Made by a program: the position numbers and the translations under genes
The notes under the pieces: generated by a model
The model's input: the letters and a program-made list of their open reading frames with translations, nothing else
What the model was told of the DNA's origin: nothing
The model's database searches: none
Source: Litoditis marina
Lineage: Eukaryota; Nematoda; Chromadorea; Rhabditida; Rhabditidae
NCBI GenBank assembly: GCA_964036275.1
Contig: CAXIWQ010000403.1
Coordinates: 1 to 64,000 of the forward strand
Reading direction: 5' to 3'
DNA length: 64,000 nucleotides
In this document: positions 1 through 9,065 of the stretch, in pieces
Position numbering within the stretch: the first letter of the stretch is position 1
Layout: every line of letters begins with the position of its first letter

Positions 1-38
1 GCAAGGCAAAGAGGTAATAACCGCGTTAATTTGTCTTT

Positions 39-55
39 TGTGGCTGTGCGCCACA
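39..55. other. Conserved dyad TGTGGC-N5-GCCACA in each monomer
   Basis: Six-base perfect inverted repeat around a five-base loop (39-44 and 50-55). It recurs in nearly every monomer. The loop's last base varies (C in most, T in the GTGTGCC class, G in a few near 36,080, 43,475, 45,418, 55,672 and 57,098) while the arms stay intact. A minority break an arm: GGGGC near 3,293 and 9,278, GCGGC near 9,798, GTGGG near 59,169, GCAACA near 48,800. It could be a protein binding site or a cruciform/hairpin seed; no known factor is assigned. Confidence 0.7.
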
Positions 56-79
56 GAATAGATTGTCGTATCAGGTTTT
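39..79 (+). repeat. Subunit C of the monomer (41 bp)
   Basis: It begins TGTGGCTG, has AGA at subunit positions 17-19, GA-T at 23-25 and CG at 29-30, and ends in a short T run. It matches subunit A at about 29 of 40 aligned positions and B at about 24 of 40, far above the 10-12 expected by chance. It carries the dyad TGTGGC-N5-GCCACA. Recurring variants include a type with TATAAAG in place of TAGATTG, a type ending GTATCAGG, and a type with GTGTGCC and AGTTGTATTGGG that has lost two CpGs. Confidence 0.85.
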
Positions 80-123
80 TGTAGCTGGGAGCAACAGACT
101 TGATAGCCGTATGAACTTTTTTC
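80..123 (+). repeat. Subunit A of the monomer (44 bp)
   Basis: It begins TGTAGCTG, shares AGA, GA-T and CG with the other two subunits at the same positions, and ends in a T-rich tract of variable length. It matches B at about 27 of 40 positions. Main variants: GTAGCCATGAGC with GTATAAAC; CTAGCTGGG with CATACTTG and GCCATATAAAC; AGATTTG with GAAATGTTCTCTGTAACTGC; GTAGTTGGAAGC with a long T run; and CATACTTG with ATAACC before the T run. These variants are the best class markers for following HOR order. Confidence 0.85.
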
Positions 124-168
124 TGTAGCTGCAAGGCAAAGAGGTAATAACCGCGTTAATTTGTCTTT
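124..168 (+). repeat. Subunit B of the monomer (45 bp)
   Basis: It begins TGTAGCTG and shares AGA, GA-T and CG with A and C. Main variants: GCAAGGCAAAGAGGTAATAA; GCACGGCAAAGAGTCAATAA; GCAAGCCAACAAGTCGATAA; GCAAGGCAAAGAGTCGATAA with either GTTAATTCG, GTCAATTCG or GTTATATCG; and GCAAGTCAAAATGTCAATAA, which is always 1 bp shorter near its end (TCGTCTTTG instead of TCGTCTTTTG). The last type marks the boundary of the recurring six-monomer unit. Confidence 0.85.
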
Positions 169-1172
169 TGTGGCTGTGCGCCATAGGATATAAAGTCGTA
201 TTAGGTTTTTGTAGCCATGAGCAACAGACTTGATAGCCGTATAAACTTTTTTCTGTAGCTGCAAGGCAAAGAGTCGATAACCGCGTTATATCGTATTTTG
301 TGGCTGTGTGCCACAGAATAGATAGTTGTATTGGGTTTTTCTAGCTGGGAGCAACATACTTGATAGCCATATAAACTTGTTTCTGTAGCTGCACGGCAAA
401 GAGTCAATAACCGCGTTAATTTGTCTTTTGTGGCTGTGCGCCACAGAATATAAAGTCGTATTAGGTTTTTGTAGCTGGGAGCAACAGACTTGATAGCCGT
501 ATAAACTTTTTTTCTGTAGCTGCAAGGCAAAGAGGTAATAACCGCGTTAATTTGTCTTTTGTGGCTGTGCGCCACAGAATAGATTGTCGTATCAGGTTTT
601 TGTAGCTGGGAGCAACAGACTTGATAGCCGTATGAACTTTTCTCTGTAGCTGCAAGCCAACAAGTCGATAACCGCGATAATTCGTATTTTGTGGCTGTGC
701 GCCACAGAATAGATTGTCGTATTAGGTTTTTGTAGCTGGGAGCAACAGATTTGATAGCCGTATGAACTGTTCTTTGTAGCTGCAAGGCAAAGAGTCGATA
801 ACCGCGTTAATTCGTATTTTGTGGCTGTGCGCCACAGAATAGATAGTCGTATTAGGTTTTTGTAGCTGGGAGCAACATATTTGATAGCCGTATAACCTTT
901 TTTCTGTAGCTGCACGGCAAAGAGTCAATAACCGCGTTAATTTGTCTTTTGTGGCTGTGCGCCACAGAATATAAAGTCGTATTAGGTTTTTGTAGCTGGG
1001 AGCAACAGACTTGATAGCCGTATGAACTTTTTTTCTGTAGCTGCAAGGCAAAGAGGTAATAACCGCGTTAATTTGTCTTTTGTGGCTGTGCGCCACAGAA
1101 TAGATTGTCGTATCAGGTTTTTGTAGCTGGGAGCAACAGACTTGATAGCCGCATGAACTTTTTTCTGTAGCT

Positions 1173-1824
1173 GCAAGGCAAAGAGGTAATAACCGCGTTA
1201 ATTTGTCTTTTGTGGCTGTGCGCCATAGGATATAAAGTCGTATTAGGTTTTTGTAGCCATGAGCAACAGACTTGATAGCCGTATAAACTTTTTTCTGTAG
1301 CTGCAAGGCAAAGAGTCGATAACCGCGTTATATCGTATTTTGTGGCTGTGTGCCACAGAATAGATAGTTGTATTGGGTTTTTCTAGCTGGGAGCAACATA
1401 CTTGATAGCCATATAAACTTTTTTTCTGTAGCTGCACGGCAAAGAGTCAATAACCGCGTTAATTTGTCTTTTGTGGCTGTGCGCCACATAATATAAAGTC
1501 GTATTAGGTTTTTGTAGCTGGGAGCAACATACTTGATAGCCGTATAAACTTTTTTTCTGTAGCTGCAAGGCAAAGAGGTAAAAACCGCGTTAATTTGTCT
1601 TTTGTGGCTGTGCGCCACAGAATATAAAGTCGTATTAGGTTTTTGTAGCTGGGAGCAACAGATTTGATAGCCGTATGAAATGTTCTCTGTAACTGCAAGG
1701 CAAAGAGTCAATAACCGCGTTAATTTGTATTTTGTGGCTGTGCGCCACAGAATATAAAGTCGTATTATGTTTTTGTAGTTGGAAGCAACAGACTTGATAG
1801 CCGTATGATTTTTTTTTTGTAGCT
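1173..1824 (+). repeat. Five-monomer cassette (about 652 bp), type example
   Basis: Five classes come in fixed order: GAGGTAATAA with GTAGCCATGAGC; GTTATATCG with GTTGTATTGGG and GCCATATAAAC; GCACGGCAAAGAGTCAATAA with TATAAAG; GAGGTAATAA with TATAAAG and GAAATGTTCTCTGTAACTGC; then GTTAATTTGTATTTTG with GTAGTTGGAAGC and a long T run. It ends just before the short-B class at 1,825. The same order recurs at about 3,514-4,164, 5,330, 9,110, 10,412 and their 12.88-kb counterparts, and in many places from 33 to 54 kb, making it the most reused module in the window. Confidence 0.8.
1809..1818 (+). repeat. Variable T tract at end of subunit A (example, 10 T)
   Basis: The A subunit ends in a T run whose length changes between otherwise identical monomers: six in the commonest class (117-122), seven or eight in some (for example near 5,710), and up to ten here after GTATGA. 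Most one-base offsets between HOR copies come from this run, as expected from slippage or from homopolymer sequencing error. Confidence 0.85.
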
Positions 1825-3299
1825 GCAAGTCAAAATGTCAATAACCGCGTTAATTCGTCTTTGTGGCTGTGCGCCTCAGAATAGATTGTCGTATTAGGTT
1901 TTTGTAGCTGGGAGCAACAGATTTGATAGCCGTATGAAATGTTCTCTGTAACTGCGAGGCAAAGAGTCAATAACCGCGTTAATTCGTCTTTTGTGGCTGT
2001 GCGCCACAGAATATATAGTCGTATTAGGTTTTTGTAGCTGGGAGCAACAAACTTGATAGCCGTATGAACTTTTCTCTGTAGCTGCAAGCCAACAAGTCGA
2101 TAACCGCGATAATTTGTATTTTGTGGCTGTGCGCCACAGAATAGATTGTCGTATTAGGTTTTTGTAGCTGGGAGCAACAGATTTGATAGCCGTATAAACT
2201 GTTCTCTGTAGCTGCAAGGCAAAGAGTCGATAACCGCGATAATTTGTATTTTGTGGCTGTGCGCCACAGAATAGATTGTCGTATTAGGTTTTTGTAGCTG
2301 GGAGCAACAGATTTGATAGCCGTATAAACTGTTCTCTGTAGCTGCAAGGCAAAGAGTCGATAACCGCGTCAATTCGTATTTTGTGGCTGTGCGCCACAGA
2401 ATAGATAGTCGTATTAGTTTTTTGTAGCTGGGAGCAACATACTTGGTAGCCGTATAACCTTTTTCCTGTAGCTGCACGGCAAAGAGTCAATAACCGCGTT
2501 AATTTGTCTTTTGTGGCTGTGCGCCACAGAATAGATTGTCGTATTAGGTTTTTGTAGCTGGGAGCAACAGATTTGATAGCCGTATGAAATATTCTCTGTA
2601 ACTGCGAGGCAAAGAGTCAATAACCGCGTTAATTCGTCTTTTGTGGCTGTGCGCCACAGAATATATAGTCGTATTAGGTTTTTGTAGCTGGGAGCAACAG
2701 ACTTGATAGCCGTATGAACTGTTCTCTGTAGCTGCAAGGCAAAGAGTCGATAACCGCGTTAATTCGTATTTTGTGGCTGTGCGCCACAGAATAGATAGTC
2801 GTATTAGGTTTTTTTAGCTGGGAGCAACATACTTGATAGCCGTATAACCTTTTTCCTGTAGCTGCACGGCAAATAGTCAATAACCGCGTTAATTTGTCTT
2901 TTGTGGCTGTGCGCCACAGAATAGATTGTCGTATCAGGTTTTTGTAGCTGGGAGCAACAGACTTGATAGCCGTATGAACTTTTCTCTGTAGCTGCAAGCC
3001 AACAAGTCGATAACCGCGATAATTCGTATTTTGTGGCTGTGCGCCACAGAATAGATTGTCGTATTAGGTTTTTGTAGCTGGGAGCAACAGATTTGATAGC
3101 CGTATGAACTGTTCTCTGTAGCTGCAAGGCAAAGAGTCGATAACCGCGTTAATTCGTATTTTGTGGCTGTGCGCCACAGAATAGATAGTCGTATTAGGTT
3201 TTTGTAGCTGGGAGCAACATATTTGATAGCCGTATAACCTTTTTCCTGTAGCTGCACGGCAAAGAGTCAATAACCGCGTTAATTTGTCTTTTGGGGCTG

Positions 3300-6200
3300 T
3301 GCGCCACAGAATATAAAGTCGTATTAGGTTTTTGTAGCTGGGAGCAACAGACTTGATAGCCGTATGAACTTTTTTCTGTAGCTGCAAGGCAAAGAGGTAA
3401 TAACCGCGTTAATTTGTCTTTTGTGGCTGTGCGCCACAGAATAGATTGTCGTATCAGGTTTTTGTAGCTGGGAGCAACAGACTTGATAGCCGTATGAACT
3501 TTTTTCTGTAGCTGCAAGGCAAAGAGGTAATAACCGCGTTAATTTGTCTTTTGTGGCTGTGCGCCATAGGATATAAAGTCGTATTAGGTTTTTGTAGCCA
3601 TGAGCAACAGACTTGATAGCCGTATAAACTTTTTTTTGTAGCTGCAAGGCAAAGAGTCGATAACCGCGTTATATCGTATTTTGTGGCTGTGTGCCACAGA
3701 ATAGATAGTTGTATTGGGTTTTTCTAGCTGGGAGCAACATACTTGATAGCCATATAAACTTTTTTCTGTAGCTGCACGGCAAAGAGTCAATAACCGCGTT
3801 AATTTGTCTTTTGTGGCTGTGCGCCACAGAATATAAAGTCGTATTAGGTTTTTGTAGCTGGGAGCAACAGACTTGATAGCCGTATAAACTTTTTTTCTGT
3901 AGCTGCAAGGCAAAGAGATAATAACCGCGTTAATTTGTCTTTTGTGGCTGTGCGCCACAGAATATAAAGTCGTATTAGGTTTTTGTAGCTGGGAGCAACA
4001 GATTTGATAGCCGTATGAAATGTTCTCTGTAACTGCAAGGCAAAGAGTCAATAACCGCGTTAATTTGTATTTTGTGGCTGTGCGCCACAGAATATAAAGT
4101 CGTATTATGTTTTTGTAGTTGGAAGCAACAGACTTGATAGCCGTATGATTTTTTTTTTGTAGCTGCAAGTCAAAATGTCAATAACCGCGTTAATTCGTCT
4201 TTGTGGCTGTGCGCCACAGAATAGATTGTCGTATTAGGTTTTTGTAGCTGGGAGCAACATATTTGATAGCCGTATGAAATGTTCTCTGTAACTGCGAGGC
4301 AAAGAGTCAATAACCGCGTTAATTCGTCTTTTGTGGCTGTGCGCCACAGAATATATAGTCGTATTAGGTTTTTGTAGCTGGGAGCAACAGACTTGATAGC
4401 CGTATGAACTTTTCTCTGTAGCTGCAAGCCAACAAGTCGATAACCGCGATAATTTGTATTTTGTGGCTGTGCGCCACAGAATAGATTGTCGTATTAGGTT
4501 TTTGTAGCTGGGAGCAACAGATTTGATAGCCGTATGAACTGTTCTCTGTAGCTGCAAGGCAAAGATTCGATAACCGCGTCAATTCGTATTTTGTGGCTGT
4601 GCGCCACAGAATAGATAGTCGTATTAAGTTTTTGTAGCTGGGAGCAACATACTTGGTAGCCGTATAACCTTTTTCCTGTAGCTGCACGGCAAAGAGTCAA
4701 TAACCGCGTTAATTTGTCTTTTGTGGCTGTGCGCCACAGAATATGAAGTCGTATTAGGTTTTTGTAGCTGGGAGCAACAGACTTGATGGCCGTATGAACT
4801 TTTTTCTGTAGCTGCAAGGCAAAGAAGTAATAACCGCGTTAATTTGTCTTTTGTGGCTGTGCGCCACAGAATATATTGTCGTATCAGGTTTTTGTAGCTG
4901 GGAGCAACAGACTTGATAGCCGTATGAACTTTTCTCTGTAGCTGCAAGCCAACAAGTCGATAACCGCGATATTTCGTGTTTTGTGGCTGTGCGCCACAGA
5001 ATAGATTGTCGTATTAGGTTTTTGTAGCTGGGAGCGACAGATTTGATAGCCGTATGAACTGTTCTCTGTAGCTGCAAGGCAAAGAGTCGATAACCGCGTT
5101 AATTCGTATTTTGTGGCTGTGCGCCACAGAATAGATAGTCGTATCAGGTTTTTGTAGCTGGGAGCAACATACTTGATAGCCGTATAACCTTTTTCCTGTA
5201 GCTGCACGGCAAAGAGTCAATAACCGCGTTAATTTGTCTTTTGTGGCTGTGCGCCACAGAATATAAATTCGTATTAGGTTTTTGTAGCTGGGAGCAACAG
5301 ACTTGATAGCCGTATGAACTTTTTTCTGTAGCTGCAAGGCAAAGAGGTAATAACCGCGTTAATTTGTCTTTTGTGGCTGTGCGCCACAGGATATAAAGTC
5401 GTATTAGGTTTTTGTAGCCATGAGCAACAGACTTGATAGCCGTATAAACTTTTTTCTGTAGCTGCAAGGCAAAGAGTCGATAACCGCGTTATATCGTATT
5501 TTGTGGCTGTGTGCCACAGAATAGATAGTTGTATTGGGTTTTTCTAGCTGGGAGCAACATACTTGATAGCCATATAAACTTTTTTCTGTAGCTGCACGGC
5601 AAAGAGTCAATAACCGCGTTAATTTGTCTTTTGTGGCTGTGCGCCACAGAATATAAAGTCGTATTAGGTTTTTGTAGCTGGGAGCAACAGACTTGATAGC
5701 CGTATAAACTTTTTTTTCTGTAGCTGCAAGGCAAAGAGGTAATAACCGCGTTAATTTGTCTTTTGTGGCTGTGCGCCACAGAATATAAAGTCGTATTAGG
5801 TTTTTGTAGCTGGGAGCAACAGATTTGATAGCCGTATGAAATGTTCTCTGTAACTGCAAGGCAAAGAGTCAATAACCGCGTTAATTTGTATTTTGTGGCT
5901 GTGCGCCACAGAATATAAAGTCGTATTATGTTTTTGTAGTTGGAAGCAACAGACTTGATAGCCGTATGATTTTTTTTGTAGCTGCAAGTCAAAATGTCAA
6001 TAACCGCGTTAATTCGTCTTTGTGGCTGTGCGCCACAGAATATATTGTCGTATTAGGTTTTTGTAGCTGGGAGCAACAGATTTGATAGCCGTATGAAATG
6101 TTCTCTGTAACTGCGAGGCAAAGAGTCAATAACCGCGTTAATTCGTCTTTTGTGGCTGTGCGCCACAGAATATATAGTCGTATTAGGTTTTTGTAGCTGG

Positions 6201-7050
6201 GAGCAACAGACTTGATAGCCGTATGAACTTTTCTCTGTAGCTGCAAGCCAACAAGTCGATAACCGCGATAATTTGTATTTTGTGGCTGTGCGCCACAGAA
6301 TAGATTGTCGTATTAGGTTTTTGTAGCTGGGAGCAACAGATTTGATAGCCGTATGAACTGTTCTCTGTAGCTGCAAGGCAAAGAGTCGATAACCGCGTCA
6401 ATTCGTATTTTGTGGCTGTGCGCCACAGAATAGATAGTCGTATTAGGTTTTTGTAGCTGGGAGCAACATACTTGGTAGCCGTATAACCTTTTTCCTGTAG
6501 CTGCACGGCAAAGAGTCAATAACCGCGTTAATTTGTCTTTTGTGGCTGTGCGCCACAGAATATAAAGTCGTATTAGGTTTTTGTAGCTGGGAGCAACAGA
6601 CTTGATGGCCGTATGAACTTTTTTCTGTAGCTGCAAGGCAAAGAAGTAATAACCGCGTTAATTTGTCTTTTGTGGCTGTGCGCCACAGAATAGATTGTCG
6701 TATCAGGTTTTTGTAGCTGGGAGCAACAGACTTGATAGCCGTATGAACTTTTCTCTGTAGCTGCAAGCCAACAAGTCGATAACCGCGATATTTCGTGTTT
6801 TGTGGCTGTGCGCCACAGAATAGATTGTCGTATTGGGTTTTTGTAGCTGGGAGCAACAGATTTGATAGCCGTATGAACTGTTCTCTGTAGCTGCAAGGCA
6901 AAGAGTCGATAACCGCGTTAATTCGTATTTTGTGGCTGTGCGCCACAGAATAGATAGTCGTATCAGGTTTTTGTAGCTGGGAGCAACATACTTGATAGCC
7001 GTATAACCTTTTTCCTGTAGCTGCACGGCAAAGAGTCAATAACCGCGTTA
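3300..7050 (+). repeat. 14-monomer period (1,819 bp)
   Basis: The run from about 3,300 to 5,230 is repeated from about 5,140 to 7,050 with offset 1,819-1,820. Shared rare markers are GATGGCCG (about 4,796 and 6,605), CATACTTGGTAGCC (about 4,649 and 6,468) and GATATTTCGTGTTTT (about 4,968 and 6,787). It overlaps the end of the 2,340-bp period, so the same stretch belongs to two successive duplication events. Confidence 0.72.
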
Positions 7051-9065
7051 ATTTGTGTCTTTTGTGGCTGTGCGCCACAGAATATAAAGTCGTATTAGGT
7101 TTTTGTAGCTGGGAGCAACAGACTTGATAGCCGTATGAACTTTTTTCTGTAGCTGCAAGGCAAAGAGGTAATAACCGCGTTAATTTGTCTTTTGTGGCTG
7201 TGCGCCACAGAATAGATTGTCGTATCAGGTTTTTGTAGCTGGGAGCAACAGATTTGATAGCCGTATGAACTGTTCTCTGTAGCTGCAAGGCAAAGAGTCG
7301 ATAACCGCGTCAATTCGTATTTTGTGGCTGTGCGCCACAGAATAGATAGTCGTATTAGGTTTTTGTAGCTGGGAGCAACATACTTGGTAGCCGTATAACC
7401 TTTTTCCTGTAGCTGCACGGCAAAGAGTCAATAACCGCGTTAATTTGTCTTTTGTGGCTGTGCGCCACAGAATATAAAGTCGTATTAGGTTTTTGTAGCT
7501 GGGAGCAACAGACTTGATGGCCGTATGAACTTTTTTCTGTAGCTGCAAGGCAAAGAAGTAATAACCGCGTTAATTTGTCTTTTGTGGCTGTGCGCCACAG
7601 AATAGATTGTCGTATCAGGTTTTTGTAGCTGGGAGCAACAGACTTGATAGCCGTATGAACTTTTCTCTGTAGCTGCAAGCCAACAAGTCGATAACCGCGA
7701 TATTTCGTGTTTTGTGGCTGTGCGCCACAGAATAGATTGTCGTATTAGGTTTTTGTAGCTGGGAGCAACAGATTTGATAGCCGTATGAACTGTTCTCTGT
7801 AGCTGCAAGGCAAAGAGTCGATAACCGCGTTAATTCGTATTTTGTGGCTGTGCGCCACAGAATAGATAGTCGTATCAGGTTTTTGTAGCTGGGAGCAACA
7901 TACTTGATAGCCGTATAACCTTTTTCCTGTAGCTGCACGGCAAAGAGTCAATAACCGCGTTAATTTGTGTCTTTTGTGGCTGTGCGCCACAGAATATAAA
8001 GTCGTATTAGGTTTTTGTAGCTGGGAGCAACAGACTTGATAGCCGTATGAACTTTTTTCTGTAGCTGCAAGGCAAAGAGGTAATAACCGCGTTAATTTGT
8101 CTTTTGTGGCTGTGCGCCACAGAATAGATTGTCGTATCAGGTTTTTGTAGCTGGGAGCAACAGATTTGATAGCCGTATGAACTGTTCTCTGTAGCTGCAA
8201 GGCAAAGAGTCGATAACCGCGTCAATTCGTATTTTGTGGCTGTGCGCCACAGAATAGATAGTCGTATTAGGTTTTTGTAGCTGGGAGCAACATACTTGGT
8301 AGCCGTATAACCTTTTTCCTGTAGCTGCACGGCAAAGAGTCAATAACCGCGTTAATTTGTCTTTTGTGGCTGTGCGCCACAGAATATAAAGTCGTATTAG
8401 GTTTTTGTAGCTGGGAGCAACAGACTTGATGGCCGTATGAACTTTTTTCTGTAGCTGCAAGGCAAAGAAGTAATAACCGCGTTAATTTGTCTTTTGTGGC
8501 TGTGCGCCACAGAATAGATTGTCGTATCAGGTTTTTGTAGCTGGGAGCAACAGACTTGATAGCCGTATGAACTTTTCTCTGTAGCTGCAAGCCAACAAGT
8601 CGATAACCGCGATATTTCGTGTTTTGTGGCTGTGCGCCACAGAATAGATTGTCGTATTAGGTTTTTGTAGCTGGGAGCAACAGATTTGATAGCCGTATGA
8701 ACTGTTCTCTGTAGCTGCAAGGCAAAGAGTCGATAACCGCGTTAATTCGTATTTTGTGGCTGTGCGCCACAGAATAGATAGTCGTATCAGGTTTTTGTAG
8801 CTGGGAGCAACATACTTGATAGCCGTATAACCTTTTTCCTGTAGCTGCACGGCAAAGAGTCAATAACCGCGTTAATTTGTGTCTTTTGTGGCTGTGCGCC
8901 ACAGAATATAAAGTCGTATTAGGTTTTTGTAGCTGGGAGCAACAGACTTGATAGCCGTATGAACTTTTTTCTGTAGCTGCAAGGCAAAGAGGTAATAACC
9001 GCGTTAATTTGTCTTTTGTGGCTGTGCGCCACAGAATAGATTGTCGTATCAGGTTTTTGTAGCTG
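6320..9065 (+). repeat. 912-bp (7-monomer) HOR, three copies
   Basis: Seven monomers plus a 2-bp gain give a 912-bp period. The gain (ATTTGTGTCTTTTG instead of ATTTGTCTTTTG) starts at 7,051, 7,963 and 8,875, exactly 912 apart. GATGGCCG, CATACTTGGTAGCC and GATATTTCGTG recur with the same spacing. The first copy is partial (from about 6,320) and the third runs on to about 9,065, where CAGACTTG replaces CAGATTTG. Copies are nearly identical; one private change is GTATTGGG near 6,831. Confidence 0.88.

Larger units (their letters stand above)
39..168 (+). repeat. Reference monomer (subunits C-A-B, 130 bp)
   Basis: This is one complete monomer, phased so that each subunit starts at its TG(T)AGCTG-like landmark: C at 39-79, A at 80-123, B at 124-168 (41+44+45 = 130 bp). 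The start is arbitrary because the array has no natural end in the window. The consensus contains a HhaI-type GCGC in C, a CGCG in B and AGCT in both A and B, which makes the period easy to test by digestion. Length changes are confined mainly to the T tract at the end of A, a 1-bp loss near the end of B in one class, and a 2-bp gain (GTGTCT instead of GTCT) in another. Confidence 0.95.
560..4690 (+). repeat. 18-monomer period (2,340-2,342 bp)
   Basis: Variant order at about 560-2,350 recurs at about 2,900-4,690, including GTAGCCATGAGC (about 1,255 and 3,596), the short-B class GCAAGTCAAAATG (1,825 and 4,165) and GCAAGCCAACAAG (about 653 and 2,995). The copies are not identical: 2,154-2,350 holds an extra monomer of the ATAAACTGTTCTC type, and CGCCTCAG at about 1,873 is private to the first copy. 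The same pair recurs 12.88 kb to the right in copy 2. Confidence 0.75.

Noticed and set aside
69..76. TTAGG as insect-type telomere repeat
   Set aside because: TTAGG occurs once per monomer in many C subunits (GTATTAGG) but never in tandem, so it is coincidental.
39..168. CENP-B box
   Set aside because: The canonical pattern (TTCG, four bases, A, two bases, CGGG) does not occur. AATTCGTATTTTGTGG lacks both the A and the CGGG.
441..460. TATA-box-like TATAAAG as a promoter
   Set aside because: It is one of several alternative forms of a variable position in subunit C, recurring in perhaps a third of monomers with no other promoter element. Satellite transcription is possible but not supported by this alone.
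201..785. Hundreds of minus-strand open stretches of 63-194 codons
   Set aside because: They recur every 130 bp as overlapping copies of the same sequence, nearly all with TTG starts. They follow from the repeat, not from coding selection.
6443..7288. Longest open stretch, 281 codons on the minus strand (repeated at 19,320-20,165)
   Set aside because: It lies wholly inside satellite, starts at TTG, has no family resemblance, and exists only because a 2-bp insertion shifts the frame past the usual stop. With a 130-bp period the frame rotates each monomer, so there is no conserved coding frame.
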